64,000 nt of DNA from Plectosphaerella cucumerina (GCA_020746995.1 JAGPXD010000006.1:1984001-2048000); one strand, 5' to 3'. Shown: positions 35,751-46,749, counted from the stretch's first letter. The notes: generated by a model not told the origin, from the letters alone. A program made the numbers and translations.

Positions 35751-36179
35751 TTCGAGAGCGTAGGGGCTGCGAGGCTCGGCTTGCGCTGCGCTGAGGTAGT
35801 CGGCGGGAGGATCGGTGTCGTCGTCTTTCGCGTCGGGCGCGCGTGGATGGTCGGTCGTGCGGGGAGTGGCGGGTGGACAGTGGTAGCTGACGAAGGATCG
35901 GGAAACAGTCGGAAGGATGAATGCGATTGAGATGCTTGGCTGAACGTAGCGCTATTCCAATGCCTGGAGCGCGAATCAATTCGACGCGGCGGAGGGTGAG
36001 GGCGTCGTGTGGTTGTGGTGGGTGTGTGGGAGATGGACACTGCCAGTGTGAGGCGAGGCGCGGTTCGACGGAACGCTTCGAGCTCTGGGCGCTTCGTCGA
36101 TGCTTTGCTGGTGCTGTGCTGCTGGACGAAGTGCACTGGCAGAGCTGGGTGGGGCCGATACTTTGGCCAAAGTGTAGCG

Positions 36180-36185
36180 ACGCGT
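36180..36185. promoter_or_regulatory. MCB-like ACGCGT box upstream of pds5
   Basis: ACGCGT is the MluI cell-cycle box bound by MBF at G1/S in yeasts and controls several cohesin genes there. It sits about 430 bases before the pds5 ATG. A six-base palindrome is expected by chance every few kilobases, and further copies occur elsewhere in the window. Confidence 0.3.
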
Positions 36186-37051
36186 ACAGTTCGAGGTACC
36201 GTTTGCGCCCGCGCTTCAGGTTCGTGACACGCGACGAGGGCACGACCTGGTCCGAGCTCAAGCTCCGCCTAATGCGACGGGGTGTGTTTTTAGTCAGCCA
36301 GCTTACCCCTTTTTCGACGACCATCATGCATCGATATGATGAAGTCGTAGAATGCACCTCGCTCGCGGTGATCACAGGGCAATTAGTTTGGATGAAAACA
36401 TATCCTCTCTGGATACTCAATTGAGACTGATTATGGATTAGATAGAATCTCATGACATGTCCAGGTGGTGGGTGCATCGATTCAGCGACGGCTCACCTGC
36501 GTCTCTTGTCCACGGCAGGAGATGCATCGAGGAGCAGGAAGTTGCCGCACCTGCAACACATTATGATAGATATCTGACTTTCTGAAGTTGATGGTCTTGA
36601 TCTTGTTGCGGTTTCTGAGACTGGCATCGGAAGAGTGCACCAGACGGACCATCTAGGTTCGGCTCCAGACCCCTTGTCCTGCTTCTTCACTACTGATTCG
36701 AGGTTGAATAGACATATCTCCAGTCATACAATTGTATTAATTCGAATTCGCTTCTCTGTTTGGGTCCCTGTTGTTTCAAATGCATTAGACATGCCAAAAA
36801 GTCCCTTGCCGGGTTGCTATGCTGCTGCACCTTGCCCCCTTAGGCCTCCCCGGCGTTGACCACAGCGCTCAACACCGTGTGCACCCCCTAAACACCGCTC
36901 CCATCCCAATCAACCACCTGCCGTATCTATCTCCAGTTCATCTCATCTTCAGCACGCCCCACCTCCGGAGTATCTCGCCCTCAAAACCCACCTACGGCTA
37001 AACACCTCGTCACCCACCACGGCCACAACAACGGCCGCCTTCATCACCAGG

Positions 37052-37119
37052 ACGCGTACCTTCGTCACGAGAACGCGTCCCTTCCAACCTGAGGTGTTTC
37101 CCACAACCGCGTCCCTTCC
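37052..37119. repeat. Three spaced copies of a CGCGT-CCCTTC promoter motif
   Basis: ACGCGTACCTTC (37052), ACGCGTCCCTTCC (37073) and CGCGTCCCTTCC (37108) are near-identical 12-base units spaced 21 and about 35 bases apart, 670-740 bases upstream of the surface-protein ATG. They look like a repeated regulatory element rather than a tandem repeat. Confidence 0.5.
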
Positions 37120-37333
37120 GAATTCACTTTTTCGCCCCTCGGCTACTGATTCCGTTCGCCCCCCCGCCCTTTAAAGCTCTTCCGTCCCGCCCACCTCTCT
37201 CTTCTACTTCCCCCCTCTCCCCATCGGTCACCCTCAACTTTCACTATCGCAACCCGCGCCCGTTCCATCTGCGATCAACACTCTCTCTTTCATCCACGCC
37301 AGCAATTCTTGTTGACGATTCATCCTCACTTTG

Positions 37334-37740
37334 GTAAGTTTGGTTAGTTCTTGGTGATGAAGAGACAAGTCCACGGCCCCCTGAACACACAGCCCTCGCA
37401 CATCGTCAACTTCCACAGGGGTGTGCTGCCGCCTTGTGCTCAACCGGTCGGCTTTGCCGGCTTCTTTTCATTCAGTTCTCCCCTGACTTCAAGGCGACAA
37501 ACATCGCCACTTCCTCACGGCGCGCTGGGTTTCCTGGCTTTTCACGGCCTCGATTGTCTTGACTTGGTCTTCACCACCCCTGGTTCAAGTCCGGCCCAAA
37601 CTTCTCACCTCCCGCTACTGTTGTGGCATCGATTTCCTTTCTCAACTATCTCTCACTCCCCCTTCCCTCCCTCCTCAGCCCCCAACTCCCATCGTTCACT
37701 CAAGCGTGTTCATCTCAAGGCTAACCAAACTTGCTTCCAG
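37334..37740 (+). other. Probable 5' UTR intron of the surface protein gene
   Basis: A GTAAGT donor at 37334 and a CTAAC branch followed by a TTCCAG acceptor ending at 37740 delimit 407 bases, 48 bases before the start codon. The sequence between is pyrimidine-rich and has no credible frame. Fungal highly expressed genes often carry leader introns; transcript data would settle it. Confidence 0.55.
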
Positions 37741-37788
37741 TGACCGACCACCACTCTCTTTGAGCTTCGTTCGTCCGACACCGGCAAA

Positions 37789-39925
37789 ATGCCTTCCGGT
37801 AAGTTTCCCCTTCATCTCTTTGACAAACACACCTGACACGTCCCAGACATCGTCGGTGATCGCACCGCTTCGCACATGATGCGACAGAAGGTCGCTGGCC
37901 TCCTCATGGTTGGCGCAGCCATCCTTGTCACTCTTTGGTGCTCTTCGCACCTGGCTATCATGTCCCGCATGGAGAGTGAGTAATCTTAAAGAACTTCATT
38001 TGACAGTCAGTTCTAACTTTGTGCCGCTCCAGCCGCTGGCAACCTCCACACCCGCAACGAGCACGTCGCTCTTCGCCCCCGCTCCTTCGTTAACGATACT
38101 CACGGCTATGTCAACTCTACTTCGATCGTTCATCTCAACTCCACTGCCGTCGTCACTGTCCTTCAGACCACCGAGATCGAGGTCACTCGCACTTCCGTTG
38201 ACACCATCATCGAGACTGCCGAGGCCACTGTGGCTGGTGCTGATCCCGTCGTCGTCACGTAAGTTTGCCGTTTCATTCCCTCACATTCCCCGCTCGCTAA
38301 CCTTTCGCAGTGAGTACCAGACTCATGTCGTCACCGAGACTGCCACGGCTGTCGAGGGCGGCGAGGTTTTCGTCACTCTGGTGAACAACTCCACCGTCGT
38401 TCTCACTGTCACCCAGACCGACCACGTCACGGATGACTACGTCTCGACCGTCACTCGTTACGTCGAGCCCGTCCCCATCCCTGAGCCCACCACTTCCAGC
38501 TCCGTCATGGCCGTCGAGGAGATTTCTTCCATCATCGAGACTACTTCTGCCATCGAGACCTCGTCTGCCATCGAGACCTCTTCTGCCATCGAGACTTCGT
38601 CCGCTCCTGTCCAGGAGGTCTCTTCCGCTCCCATCGGAGAAGAGTCCTACACCAGCACCGTCACCATGACGACCACCGAGCACATCTACGCCGAGGCCTC
38701 CGAGTCTGCCGAGATTGACGCCCAGGGCGAAACCGAGATCATCTCTTCCACCACGACCACGACCTTCACCCCGACCGTCTTCCTTACCCAGACCGTCACC
38801 GAGACCCCCGTCGAGGAGCAGCAGCCGCTCACCACCATCGAGTCCACCCTGACCACGTCTCGCACCACCACCGTCGACGCCACCAGCACCGTCGTCGTCA
38901 CCAAGACCGCCGAGCCCGTCTGCCTCCCACAGGCCACCCAGTTCTTCACCGTCACCGAGACCGTCACCGTCGGCGAGGTTCCCAGCACCAGCACCGTCAT
39001 TGCTTCCACCAAGACCAACACCGACTTCAGAACCGTCGTGGAGACTGTCTACTTCAGCGGTCCCATTGTCACCATGTGGGAGACTGTTGTCGTTCCCGAT
39101 GAGACTGCTTCCGCTTCCGTCGAGGAGCCTGCTGCTACTATGACTGAGGAGGACATTGTCACCGTCACCGACGAGTCTGTCGTCACCATCACCAACGACG
39201 TCATCGTCACTCTCACCGAGGAGGCTTTCGTGACTCTGACTCAGAACAAAATTTCCACCGTCACTGAGGAGGTCACTCTTTCCGACGAGGAGGTTTTTAC
39301 CGTCACCGACGAGGCCATCGTGACCGTCACCAACGAGGCTGTCGTCACTCTTACCGAGGAGAACATTTCCAGCGTCACTGACAACGCCCCTGTCACTGTC
39401 ACGGACGAGGCCATCGTTACCGTCACCAACGAGGCTGTCGTCACCATCACCCAGTCCTCTCCCCTCATCGGCCAAGAGCAAGACTCCACCTCGCTCGAGT
39501 CCGTCTCTACCGCTACCATCCCCGTCACCAACCTCGTCACCCAGACCATCACCAACTACGTCACCCGCACAACCCTCGTAACCATCTCCGGCGTCGAGGT
39601 CGAGCAGACCGCCACTGAGACCGCCGTCAGCACCCAGGTCGTCACCAATATCGAGGTCGTGACCGTCACCCACACCCACCGCGCCGGCGCCACCGCCTTC
39701 GTCACCGCGACAATCACCAAGTCTGGAGTCGCTTACCCTTCCTCCGGCATCGTCACCGCCGGCAGCGTCCTCGGCGGCTTCCACAACGCCACCACCGTCT
39801 CCTGGGCCGTCCCCCGCCCATCCGTCTCCCGGTTCGAGGTCTCGGGCGCCGAGGTCCGCAAGGCTGAGGGCGGTGCCGCTCTGGGCTTCATCATTGCCCT
39901 TGTCGCGGCCATGCTTATCCTCTAA
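37789..39925 (+). CDS. Ser/Thr-rich membrane-anchored surface protein
   Basis: Exons 37789..37798, 37847..37975, 38033..38258 and 38311..39925 give 659 aa; the first exon is only 10 bases (ATGCCTTCCG). Intron phases are 1, 1 and 2. Near residue 20 a hydrophobic segment (VAGLLMVGAAILVTLW) acts as signal anchor or signal peptide. The rest is dominated by Thr/Ser/Val/Glu with repeats such as SAIETS (about residues 195-215) and a ten-residue pattern of the type EAIVTVTN (about 430-540). Asn-X-Ser/Thr sites are frequent early (NST, NNS). The C-terminus ends in a small-residue stretch followed by a hydrophobic tail (GFIIALVAAMLIL), as in GPI-anchored or tail-anchored cell-wall proteins. I recognise no catalytic domain. 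A role in the cell wall or adhesion is inferred from composition only. Confidence 0.82.
38545..38602 (+). repeat. 18-base tandem repeat within the surface protein gene
   Basis: Units of the form TCTGCCATCGAGACCTCG repeat about three to four times, encoding SAIETS each time. Codons vary between copies, so the unit is old enough to have diverged slightly. Confidence 0.75.
39308..39444 (+). repeat. Duplicated ~40-base coding segment within the surface protein gene
   Basis: Positions 39308-39348 and 39403-39444 are nearly identical (one or two substitutions, such as GTGACC versus GTTACC) and encode DEAIVTVTNEAVVT. The gap is 54 bases, so they are a spaced segmental duplication within a longer weak periodicity. 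Confidence 0.75.
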
Positions 39926-40425
39926 GGAGGCGAAGGCACACACACACGGGTTCAACCACCACGGAATGATTGATTTTTCTCCGCCCCGTGCGGAGATGGT
40001 AGCTCAGGTTCCGGGTCCCCGTTTCCGGCGAGTTCACACACTCGCCCCTTCTTTCGCCATCAAGAATGATGGCCAAGCTTGCTTTGTTCTCCACCCAGAG
40101 AGTCACGGCACACTTTCACGAAAATCATACGACTAACGACTGAAACGAAAGAATACCCACCCACTCACCTCACGACCGACTAACGACAAAATGATTCTCC
40201 TTTCCCCTGGCCAATTGGGTGGCACGGTATGGTTTGGACTGGTCTTCTCTGGAGTTCGGAAGCGAGCGAGGTTTTGTAGGTTTTTCTGAACCGCGGTTGG
40301 GAAAAGTAGATGGACGTTGCGTTTGCCAATGAATGACTTTTACCACACCATCTGGACCTGTGATGCCTCATGTGACGAAAAATTGCACTGATATTCAAAA
40401 ACGCTACTGACCAGAAAACACCATC
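39926..40425. other. Convergent intergenic region
   Basis: Five hundred bases between the stop codons of the surface protein and xylulokinase genes. A CA run lies at about 39937-39947. Nothing else was recognised. Confidence 0.5.
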
Positions 40426-42197
40426 CTAGTTGTGGGCGACCTTGAGAATCTGCTTCTCCATCTCCTCAAATGCCGGGACGACCTTGCCATACATCTCAAA
40501 CACACCATTGCGGTAGCCAACATCCACCTTTTCAATCGCTTCCTCCTCCTTCCAGCGCCTCCCGATGAGCTCGTCAAAGCTCTCGCCTTCAGCGCGCTCG
40601 AGAGCCCAGACAGCCTTGTACGCGCCGCCGAGGGCGCAGGCGTTTCCTCCAACATCGAGTCGGTAGACGCCCTCGGCACCACCGAGGACTTCGCCCAGCA
40701 CACGTGCGATGGCGGGATTGAGCGAGCCGCCGCCGACGAGGTAGATGCGGCGCGGCTGGGCGGGGAGCCCGGCTGTCTTGTCGTTTATCTCGACGAGCTT
40801 CTGCGAGCGCAGGCGCATCGAGAGGGCCTGCGATTCAACAATGGCGCGTGCGTCGGCGGCGGCATCCCAAGCCTCGGGGGCCTCACGGAGGGTCGAGGCA
40901 TCGCCCGAGGGGTCGACTGTGTACCGCCAGGTGCCGGCGCGGATGTTGGGGACAATCTCAGGAAGGTCGAAGTAAAGGCCGATCTTCGCGGGGTCCTCGC
41001 CGTTATGGATACCGAGAGGCGGGGTGTTGTTGACAGCATCATTAAACGAAGCCCAGGGGTTGGAGGAATCATCCGACCTAGGAAGCCTATCACGGACGCG
41101 CTCGCGGGCGAGGCCGCCATTCTTGTAGCACAGCATGAACATGTACTGCCCCTCGGTGCAGGGGTGGTTCATAAAGTGGTAGCTCGCGTCGGGCTTGTAG
41201 ACGGGCGTGATCATCAGGAAGGTGGAGCTGGTGCCGAGGGAGACAATGGCGTCGAGGGGCCGCAGGGGCAGGGCGAGGATGGTGGCGGGATTGTCGCCGG
41301 TGAAAGGGGCGATCTGGCAGTCGGCGGGGAAGCCGTACTTCTTGGAGAAGTAGGAGGAGATGGGGCCCATGGAGCCGCCGCCGTCGATGCGGACGTCGCC
41401 CAGCTTGCGGCGCAGGTCGGCGGCGCCCTCGGGAGAGCCGGCGGCCAGCTCGAGGAGAGGCTCGGACCAGGCGGCGGCGCCGATGTCCCAGAGGTTCATG
41501 CCCGTGACGTCGGAGATGTCCATGGGGGCGACGGCGCCGAGGAGCACGGAGGCTAGGAAGGAGGAGACGAGGGAGATGCGGGATGTGGCGGCGTACATCT
41601 CGGGCAGCTTCTCGCGGAGGCGCATGATCTGGGTGCCTGTGAAGCGGTGGTGGGCAGCGCTGCCGGTGACTTCCGCAAGGCGCTGGGCATCGCCGAAGAG
41701 GGCGTCGAAGCGGTCGCATTGCTTCTGGGTACTGCCATCCTGCCAGTTGGGTGCGTAGGGGTGAGAGAAGGCGGGAGCGAGCTGGTCAAGCAAGGGCCTG
41801 TCGGCGTCGAGGTTGGCGAGGAGGCCTTCGGCGTCGGCGGACCAGTAGGTGCTGCCGTGCTGCTGGCAGGAGCCGCTGATGCCCTTGATGCGGTGGATGG
41901 GGGTCTTTGAGTCCTTGAGGCGGGCGAGGACGAGGTCGATGGCGTCGAGAAAGAGGGCGACGGGGGCGTAGACTTCGCCTTCGGCATCGTTGGTGAGGAC
42001 GCCCTTTGTGATGCCGTACTTTTCGCCAAAGTCCTCGTCGAAACCTACCTTGACCTCGGACACGACGGTAAGGTCGGACTGGACGACGATGGCTGGTGGG
42101 AGTTAGCGGGGGGTCATTGGAGTGAGAGGGGCGGTTTACCTTTGAGCTGCTGGGTCGACAGGTCGAACCCGAGGTAGAGGGGACCCTCGTCAGCCAT
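40426..42197 (-). CDS. xks1: D-xylulose kinase (FGGY family)
   Basis: Exons 42197..42140 and 42092..40426 (GTAAAC donor, CCAG acceptor, phase 1) give 574 aa. The N-terminal FGGY lobe starts LYLGFDLSTQQLKAIVV, the phosphate-binding strand-turn of sugar kinases, and continues GISGSCQQHGSTYW, GTQIMRLREKLPEMY and DISDVTGMNLWDI. The C-terminal lobe holds IAPFTGDNPATIL, IVSLGTSSTFLMI and the ATP-site RRIYLVGGGSLNPAIARVL plus NACALGGAYKA. These features and length match fungal xylulokinases, which phosphorylate D-xylulose to D-xylulose 5-phosphate, linking pentose catabolism (xylan, arabinan) to the pentose phosphate pathway in the cytosol. The upstream region to 43196 should hold its promoter. Confidence 0.94.
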
Positions 42198-43196
42198 GGC
42201 GGGCGAGAGAGCGATGTGTGGTGATGAGGTGTGGTGGTGGTGATGATGGACGAGGTGAGGTTAAAGTTGACCCCTCACTAGACTCAGCAAAGGCAGGTAC
42301 CGATTCGGAGAATTGGGGGAAGTCGTGGACTTTCAATCGACCACTTTGCAGACAACGACGTGCTTGACGTCAGAGAGTCACAGGAATGAGCAGAGACAGA
42401 TGGATGGACAACAGGGAAATTCCACGGTGGGGGAATTCCCACATTTTGAGCCTGGGCGGGACGTGGACACTGGACACGACTAGTATCATCGTGACGCGGG
42501 GGTGAGCGGCGGGAAGGGACGGGGTCAGAATATCGGGTGCTTTTTTTCTCTTGTCCGGTGAGTTCCCGCGGTCCAGAGATGCACTAGATCGAATCAGAGC
42601 TGCCATTAAAAAAACAGACCCTTAATCCATCAGCCCACACCCCCTTTCTCAAGAAACACCATCCTCCTCCCCTCCAGGAGGAGCTCTCTTGCGCAAAACA
42701 CCCCGCGGAAGACTGGAGTCCTCAGCCTCGAATCGTGTCCGATTTAGCCTAAATCCACCGACCAGTCCGGTGCCGGCGCCCACTGATGCGCCCCAATCAC
42801 GTCGGGGCCCGGACGACGACAGCCTCGTGCTAGTCGCGGTCTAGGCGTGGCTCCAGCTGCTGTCTTTCTTTGCTGGCCAACGTGGCGTGCCTGGATCCGC
42901 TCCGTCCCGCCCGACGCCGGACTTTTGGCCGTCCCCTTGGAGCTGTGGTTGATAGATGTCATCGTGAAAGTCACAACATGGTGTCAATGTCCCAGAGAAG
43001 ACGAAGTGCAAACGTAGTTCCATACGTTGCTAGAGCAAGAGCAAACCCCAACGCCTATCCGGGTATAGAGGGCCAGATCCCTCCCTCGGCCGCTGGCTCG
43101 AGGTGACCGTGGCCAGCCCATGCGAAGCTCGAGAAATGATGTACACAGCTACACTTTTTTTCTTCTTCATCTGTTTCTTCAATCCATATCTCCCGC
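42198..43196. other. Intergenic region, xylulokinase promoter and CDF 3' end
   Basis: One kilobase upstream of xks1 and downstream of the CDF gene, both minus strand. No domain-bearing frame. T/A-rich bits around 42600 and 43150 may mark the promoter and the CDF 3' UTR. Confidence 0.45.
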
Positions 43197-45127
43197 CTAC
43201 TCGTCCTTGCGGTGCGCATGCCCGTTCTGGTGCGCGTGCCCATTCTCGTGCGTGTGCTCGTGCTCCTCCTCCGGCTCCGGCGACTGGCTCTGGCTGACCT
43301 CACCGGGGATGTACTCATCAAACGGCGACGCCGCCGGGGCGTCCTTCGAGATGAACCGCACGCGTACCCTCCGGACACCGCGCACGTTGCCACCGACCTG
43401 CGTCCGTACCCGGTCCTCCACGTCGCGCGTCGCCTCGACCGTCAGGTCTCCCGGCACGGCAAGCTCGATATCAACAAGGTAGTTCTGGCCCGACTTGACG
43501 CCGCCGACGTCGCGCACCTCGACGTCAAGCTCTGCTCCAAGCGCGTCGAGGCTCTTCTGGGTGTGTCGGCGGACAGAGGCCTTGACCTCGTCGTCGATGC
43601 TGCGGTCGGCCAGCTCGTAGAGCGAGCTCATTGTGTTCTCGGCGCCGGCGCGGATCACCAGCAGGGAGATGAAGAGGCCGCCGACGGGGTCGAGCCAGGC
43701 GGCGTTTTGGAGAAAGTTGGCGCCGAGCACGACGGCCAGCGTCACGATGCCCGTCAGGCTGTCGACGCGGTGGTGGACCGCGTTGGAGGCGAGGACCGAG
43801 GACTTGCGTTCGCGCGCGACCTTCATGGCTGTTGGGGGTTCAAGTCAGCAGGCTGGGGGAAATCAGAGAAAGGAGATCCATGTCTGGCAGACTTACTCGC
43901 ATGATACAACCACTCCTTGATGGCGACGGTGCCGGCAGCCAGCCACGCGGCGTGCAGGCTCGGGGCGCCGGCGTGGGCGTCGTGCCCTCCGTGGCTGTGG
44001 CCGTGGTGCATGTGGGAGATGGCCTCGGCGGCCGCGGCGGGGTCGAGGAAGAAGTGCGCCCAGAGGGTCATCAGGCTGCTCCAGCCCATGAACATGCCGC
44101 CGGCCAGCAGCATGCCCGAGACGCCGAGGGATCCGAGGCTCTCGACCTTGCCAAAGCCCGAGGGGAAGGCCTCGGAGGGCGGGCGCAGGCTCAGCGAGAC
44201 GGTGGCCAAAGTCAGGACGTCCGAGGCCAGGTCAGTCAGACTGTGCCAAGCGTCTGCGATGAGGGCCTGGGAGCCAAAGGCGTAACCGCCGGCGCCCTTT
44301 GCCACGGCCATGCCGAGGTTGGAGAAGAGGCCGATACGGGTGATGCGCACGCCGGCGTCCTTCTTGTTGGAGGAGGTGAGGTAGGCATTGTCGTGGTGGT
44401 GGTGATGACCATGGCCGTGGTGGCCGCCGTGGGCTCGCTTCTGGTCGGCGCCCATGCTGACGAGGTAGCGGGTGGGAGGGGACGAGGGCCGTGTGTTGCT
44501 GCGGGAGTGGTAGTGGCGTTGGTGGTGGTTGTATCGGAGGGTCGGCAACGTGGCCGAGGAAAAGGAAGGTTCGAGGTCTGTGGTGTTGGCTCGGGTGGCG
44601 CGACGGACTGCGGTCGGGGATGGGCTCAATAAGTAGGAGGAGGGAGATGCCGCGGGGGCAATGGCAATTCGGAGTGAAGAAAGACAAGGAGAGACAAGGG
44701 AGGGTAAGGAAAAGGGTGGTGAAGGAGCGGAGGGTGACAGAGTCTGATAGATTCGGTAATTGGTCGTCGGACTACCTTTCGCCGATGGAGGCGGTCGTCG
44801 CGTGTTTGGGTTAGGGCGATGTGGCCTCTGGGTGAGAGTGAATGCGAGACCACTGGTAGAGTTGGACGGATGGATGAGGCTTCGGAGGACGGGTCTCCAT
44901 GCGTAAGAATACGCATGCGCGGTCGTCACGGTTGGCGGCGCGGGTGCGGGTGCTTGTGTGGGCGCGGCGGATGAATGTGATGGACAGGGGCTCCAGCTAT
45001 TCCTGGGGCCGCCCGCGTTGGTCGCATGAGCAGACGGCATGCGCTGCCGCAGCCCTACTCGTGGAAGGAAGGCCCTGGCCGCCCCGAGGCCCCCAACCCC
45101 GACGCCCTGGACGCTCCTGCCAGGCAT
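43197..45127 (-). CDS. Cation diffusion facilitator, mitochondrial Mmt1-like metal transporter
   Basis: Exons 45127..43897 and 43828..43197 (GTAAGT donor, CAACAG acceptor, phase 1) give up to 620 aa. The conserved part begins at about residue 225 with a His-rich stretch, then transmembrane segments with RIGLFSNLGMAVAKG, SQALIADAWHSLTDLASDVL (metal-site HSLTD), a glycine-rich SGMLLAGGMFMG segment, a His-rich loop (HMHHGHSHGGHD), IKEWLYHATMKVA, SNAVHHRVDSLTG (second metal site HHRVD) and a C-terminal cytosolic domain. This matches the CDF family, especially Mmt1/Mmt2-type transporters that export iron or other divalent metal across the mitochondrial membrane. The 5' end is uncertain: the frame is open from ATG 45127, an in-frame ATG at 44455 would give 396 aa, and the Ser/Arg/Thr-rich segment between resembles a mitochondrial presequence mixed with leader. 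Confidence 0.78.
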
Positions 45128-46111
45128 TTGGAGATCCCGTCAGGTGCCCTAGGGAAGTTACAGTGGGGGTGGTAGTGCTAAGCCTCAGCCTGCCCGCCTC
45201 CAGTCAACTCGACACGTCCGTCGCCCGTGCTTCTGGGGGAGATGCGAGGCCGCTCTCCGCCAAGACGGGGTCCAGTGACGACGCTCCCAACTTGCCTGAC
45301 CAGCGTCTTACGCGGGCATGAGCGTCAGCCACCCTGACAATGAAGTCTTCGGGAAGACCAGAGTCAAAACAAGGTGGGTAGGTGTCCTCGGTCCTCGGTT
45401 TGTGGGTTGGCTACGATGTTGGATTTTTGCGCGCCGGGAGAGCCGTTGAAAATGCGAGGGATAAAAGGGGCCGGTCCGGAGAGCGATTGGCCGTGCTTTT
45501 CGTACGCTGGTGGCGGCGGACGCAAGGTGCGGGGTGACAGTCCGTCTGGTGGTTGTGAGATGGGAGAGAAAATGTCGCTGGCGAGAGACAGGACAGGACA
45601 GAACAGAGCAAAACAGCCAACAGGAAGAAGCTCCGTGGGAACGGGCACGCAATAAACAACAGGAACAGGAAAATGCTACCGCGCGCGCCGCGTCTCCAGT
45701 TCTTGTGTGCGGTGTGTTTCCGGCGATAGGACACGCTAGATAAAACGGATGGGACCCCCTCGGGAGAGGACAGGGGACGGCTTCGCCCATCGGACGACTT
45801 TGCAAAAGTCGGTCGGTCGGTTCGGCTCCCACCTCCTGTCCTGTCTGTCCCGGTGACGTCTGCTGGCTGGCGCTGGAACTTGACGAGCGGATCCCGTCTC
45901 TGTCGCGCTCAAGCCTCCACTCCTCGGGACTGCCGAACCTGGCCCGTGCATCCAAGCTCGCCCCGAGCTACACCACCGTTCCACACACTCACACACAACC
46001 ACGCGTCATCTTCACCCTCACCTCCCATCGACTTCAACTCCACTCTCACTGGGTAAAGCCAGACCCCACAACACGGCAATTGGCACGTCTACTAGCCCCA
46101 GACCACCCAAC
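45128..46111. promoter_or_regulatory. Divergent promoter region, CDF and HTH genes
   Basis: Nearly 1 kb between opposite start codons. It contains an ACGCGT at about 46001 and a pyrimidine-rich run just before the HTH gene start. No coding frame with a domain was seen. Confidence 0.45.
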
Positions 46112-46669
46112 ATGCCTCCCCCTATGGATCCCATCCTCAAGGCCAAGGTCATCGGCGCCTACGACTTTGCCACCGCAAACCGCCTCGTCTTCACTAAGAA
46201 GAAGCTCTTTGAGCACTTTGGCGTCTCAGAGAGCACCGGCCACCACATCATCGACCTATCATTCCCCCGCCCCAAAGGTCCTCCCCGCCCCCGCAAGCAG
46301 CGCCCGCTGCCAGGCCCCCCAGCTGCGGACCTCCCCAAGAAGCGCCGCTTCAGCGAGAGCAACCTAGCATCCCCCGGCGGTTCCCTACCTCCCAGTCAAA
46401 GACTCGCAGTCGAGCACCCTAGGAAGCGCAGCGGTTCCCTACCCCCGGAAACCATTCCCAGACCCCCGGCCCCGAAGCCCGTCAAAAAGCACGCCAAGAT
46501 CGTCCTCCCCGACCTGCAGCCCGACGACGTCCTCGAACACGAATGGATGGACTGGCCCGGAAAGAAGCGAGTCTCCTGCAAGGCCTGCTCCGTCAAGGGC
46601 CGCAAGCTCATCGACGGCTTCGTGCCGCCCAACCTGCCCAAGTCTCACACCCACCGCATGACCCTGTAG
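46112..46669 (+). CDS. Small HTH protein with partial zinc ribbon, transposase-derived in appearance
   Basis: One frame of 185 codons starts at ATG 46112. The first 45 residues (DPILKAKVIGAYDFATANR, KKKLFEHFGVSESTGHHII) form a helix-turn-helix like the N-terminal DNA-binding domain of fungal DDE transposases. A basic Pro/Lys/Arg linker follows (PRPKGPPRPRKQ). The C-terminus has EHEWMDWPGKKRVSCKAC, the first half of a zinc ribbon found at the end of transposase proteins of the PiggyBac kind. The stop codon interrupts before the second CxxC, which continues in the next frame at 46662-46749. There is no DDE catalytic core. It may be a domesticated, recently truncated DNA-binding relic or a nonfunctional copy. 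I do not recognise a named family. Confidence 0.6.
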   Translation: MPPPMDPILKAKVIGAYDFATANRLVFTKKKLFEHFGVSESTGHHIIDLSFPRPKGPPRPRKQRPLPGPPAADLPKKRRFSESNLASPGGSLPPSQRLAVEHPRKRSGSLPPETIPRPPAPKPVKKHAKIVLPDLQPDDVLEHEWMDWPGKKRVSCKACSVKGRKLIDGFVPPNLPKSHTHRMTL

Positions 46670-46749
46670 GCTGCAAAAACTGCCAGACGGCCCTGTGCCG
46701 GAGTCCTGACCGGGACTGCTGGGGACGCTGGCACGGGATTTCTAGGTGA
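46670..46749 (+). pseudogene. Out-of-frame second half of the zinc ribbon
   Basis: Read one frame later than the HTH protein, the bases after its stop encode GCKNCQTALC then DRDCWGRWHGISR and stop at 46747-46749. The spacing CxxC-LC-DC-WGRWH is that of the second knuckle and tail of the ribbon begun upstream. A single missing base in a Tyr-like codon just before GGC TGC would account for the stop, so this is read as the lost C-terminus of the same gene, or as an assembly error. Confidence 0.55.

Larger units (their letters stand above)
35751..37788. promoter_or_regulatory. Bidirectional promoter region between pds5 and the surface protein gene
   Basis: Two kilobases separate divergent starts. 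The left end serves pds5, and the right end, strongly pyrimidine-rich from about 37140 to 37330, serves the surface-protein gene and includes a likely 5' UTR intron. A 167-codon frame at 35921-36424 has no domain and overlaps the pds5 promoter, so it is not called. Confidence 0.5.

Noticed and set aside
35921..36424. 167-codon plus-strand frame in the pds5 promoter
   Set aside because: No domain, no splice or start context, and it occupies the promoter of a conserved gene.
38297..39955. 552-codon open frame on the minus strand opposite the surface protein gene
   Set aside because: It is the antisense shadow of a repetitive GAC/GTC/ACC-rich gene, Gly/Asp/Leu-rich with no domain; the plus-strand gene has introns and sensible ends.
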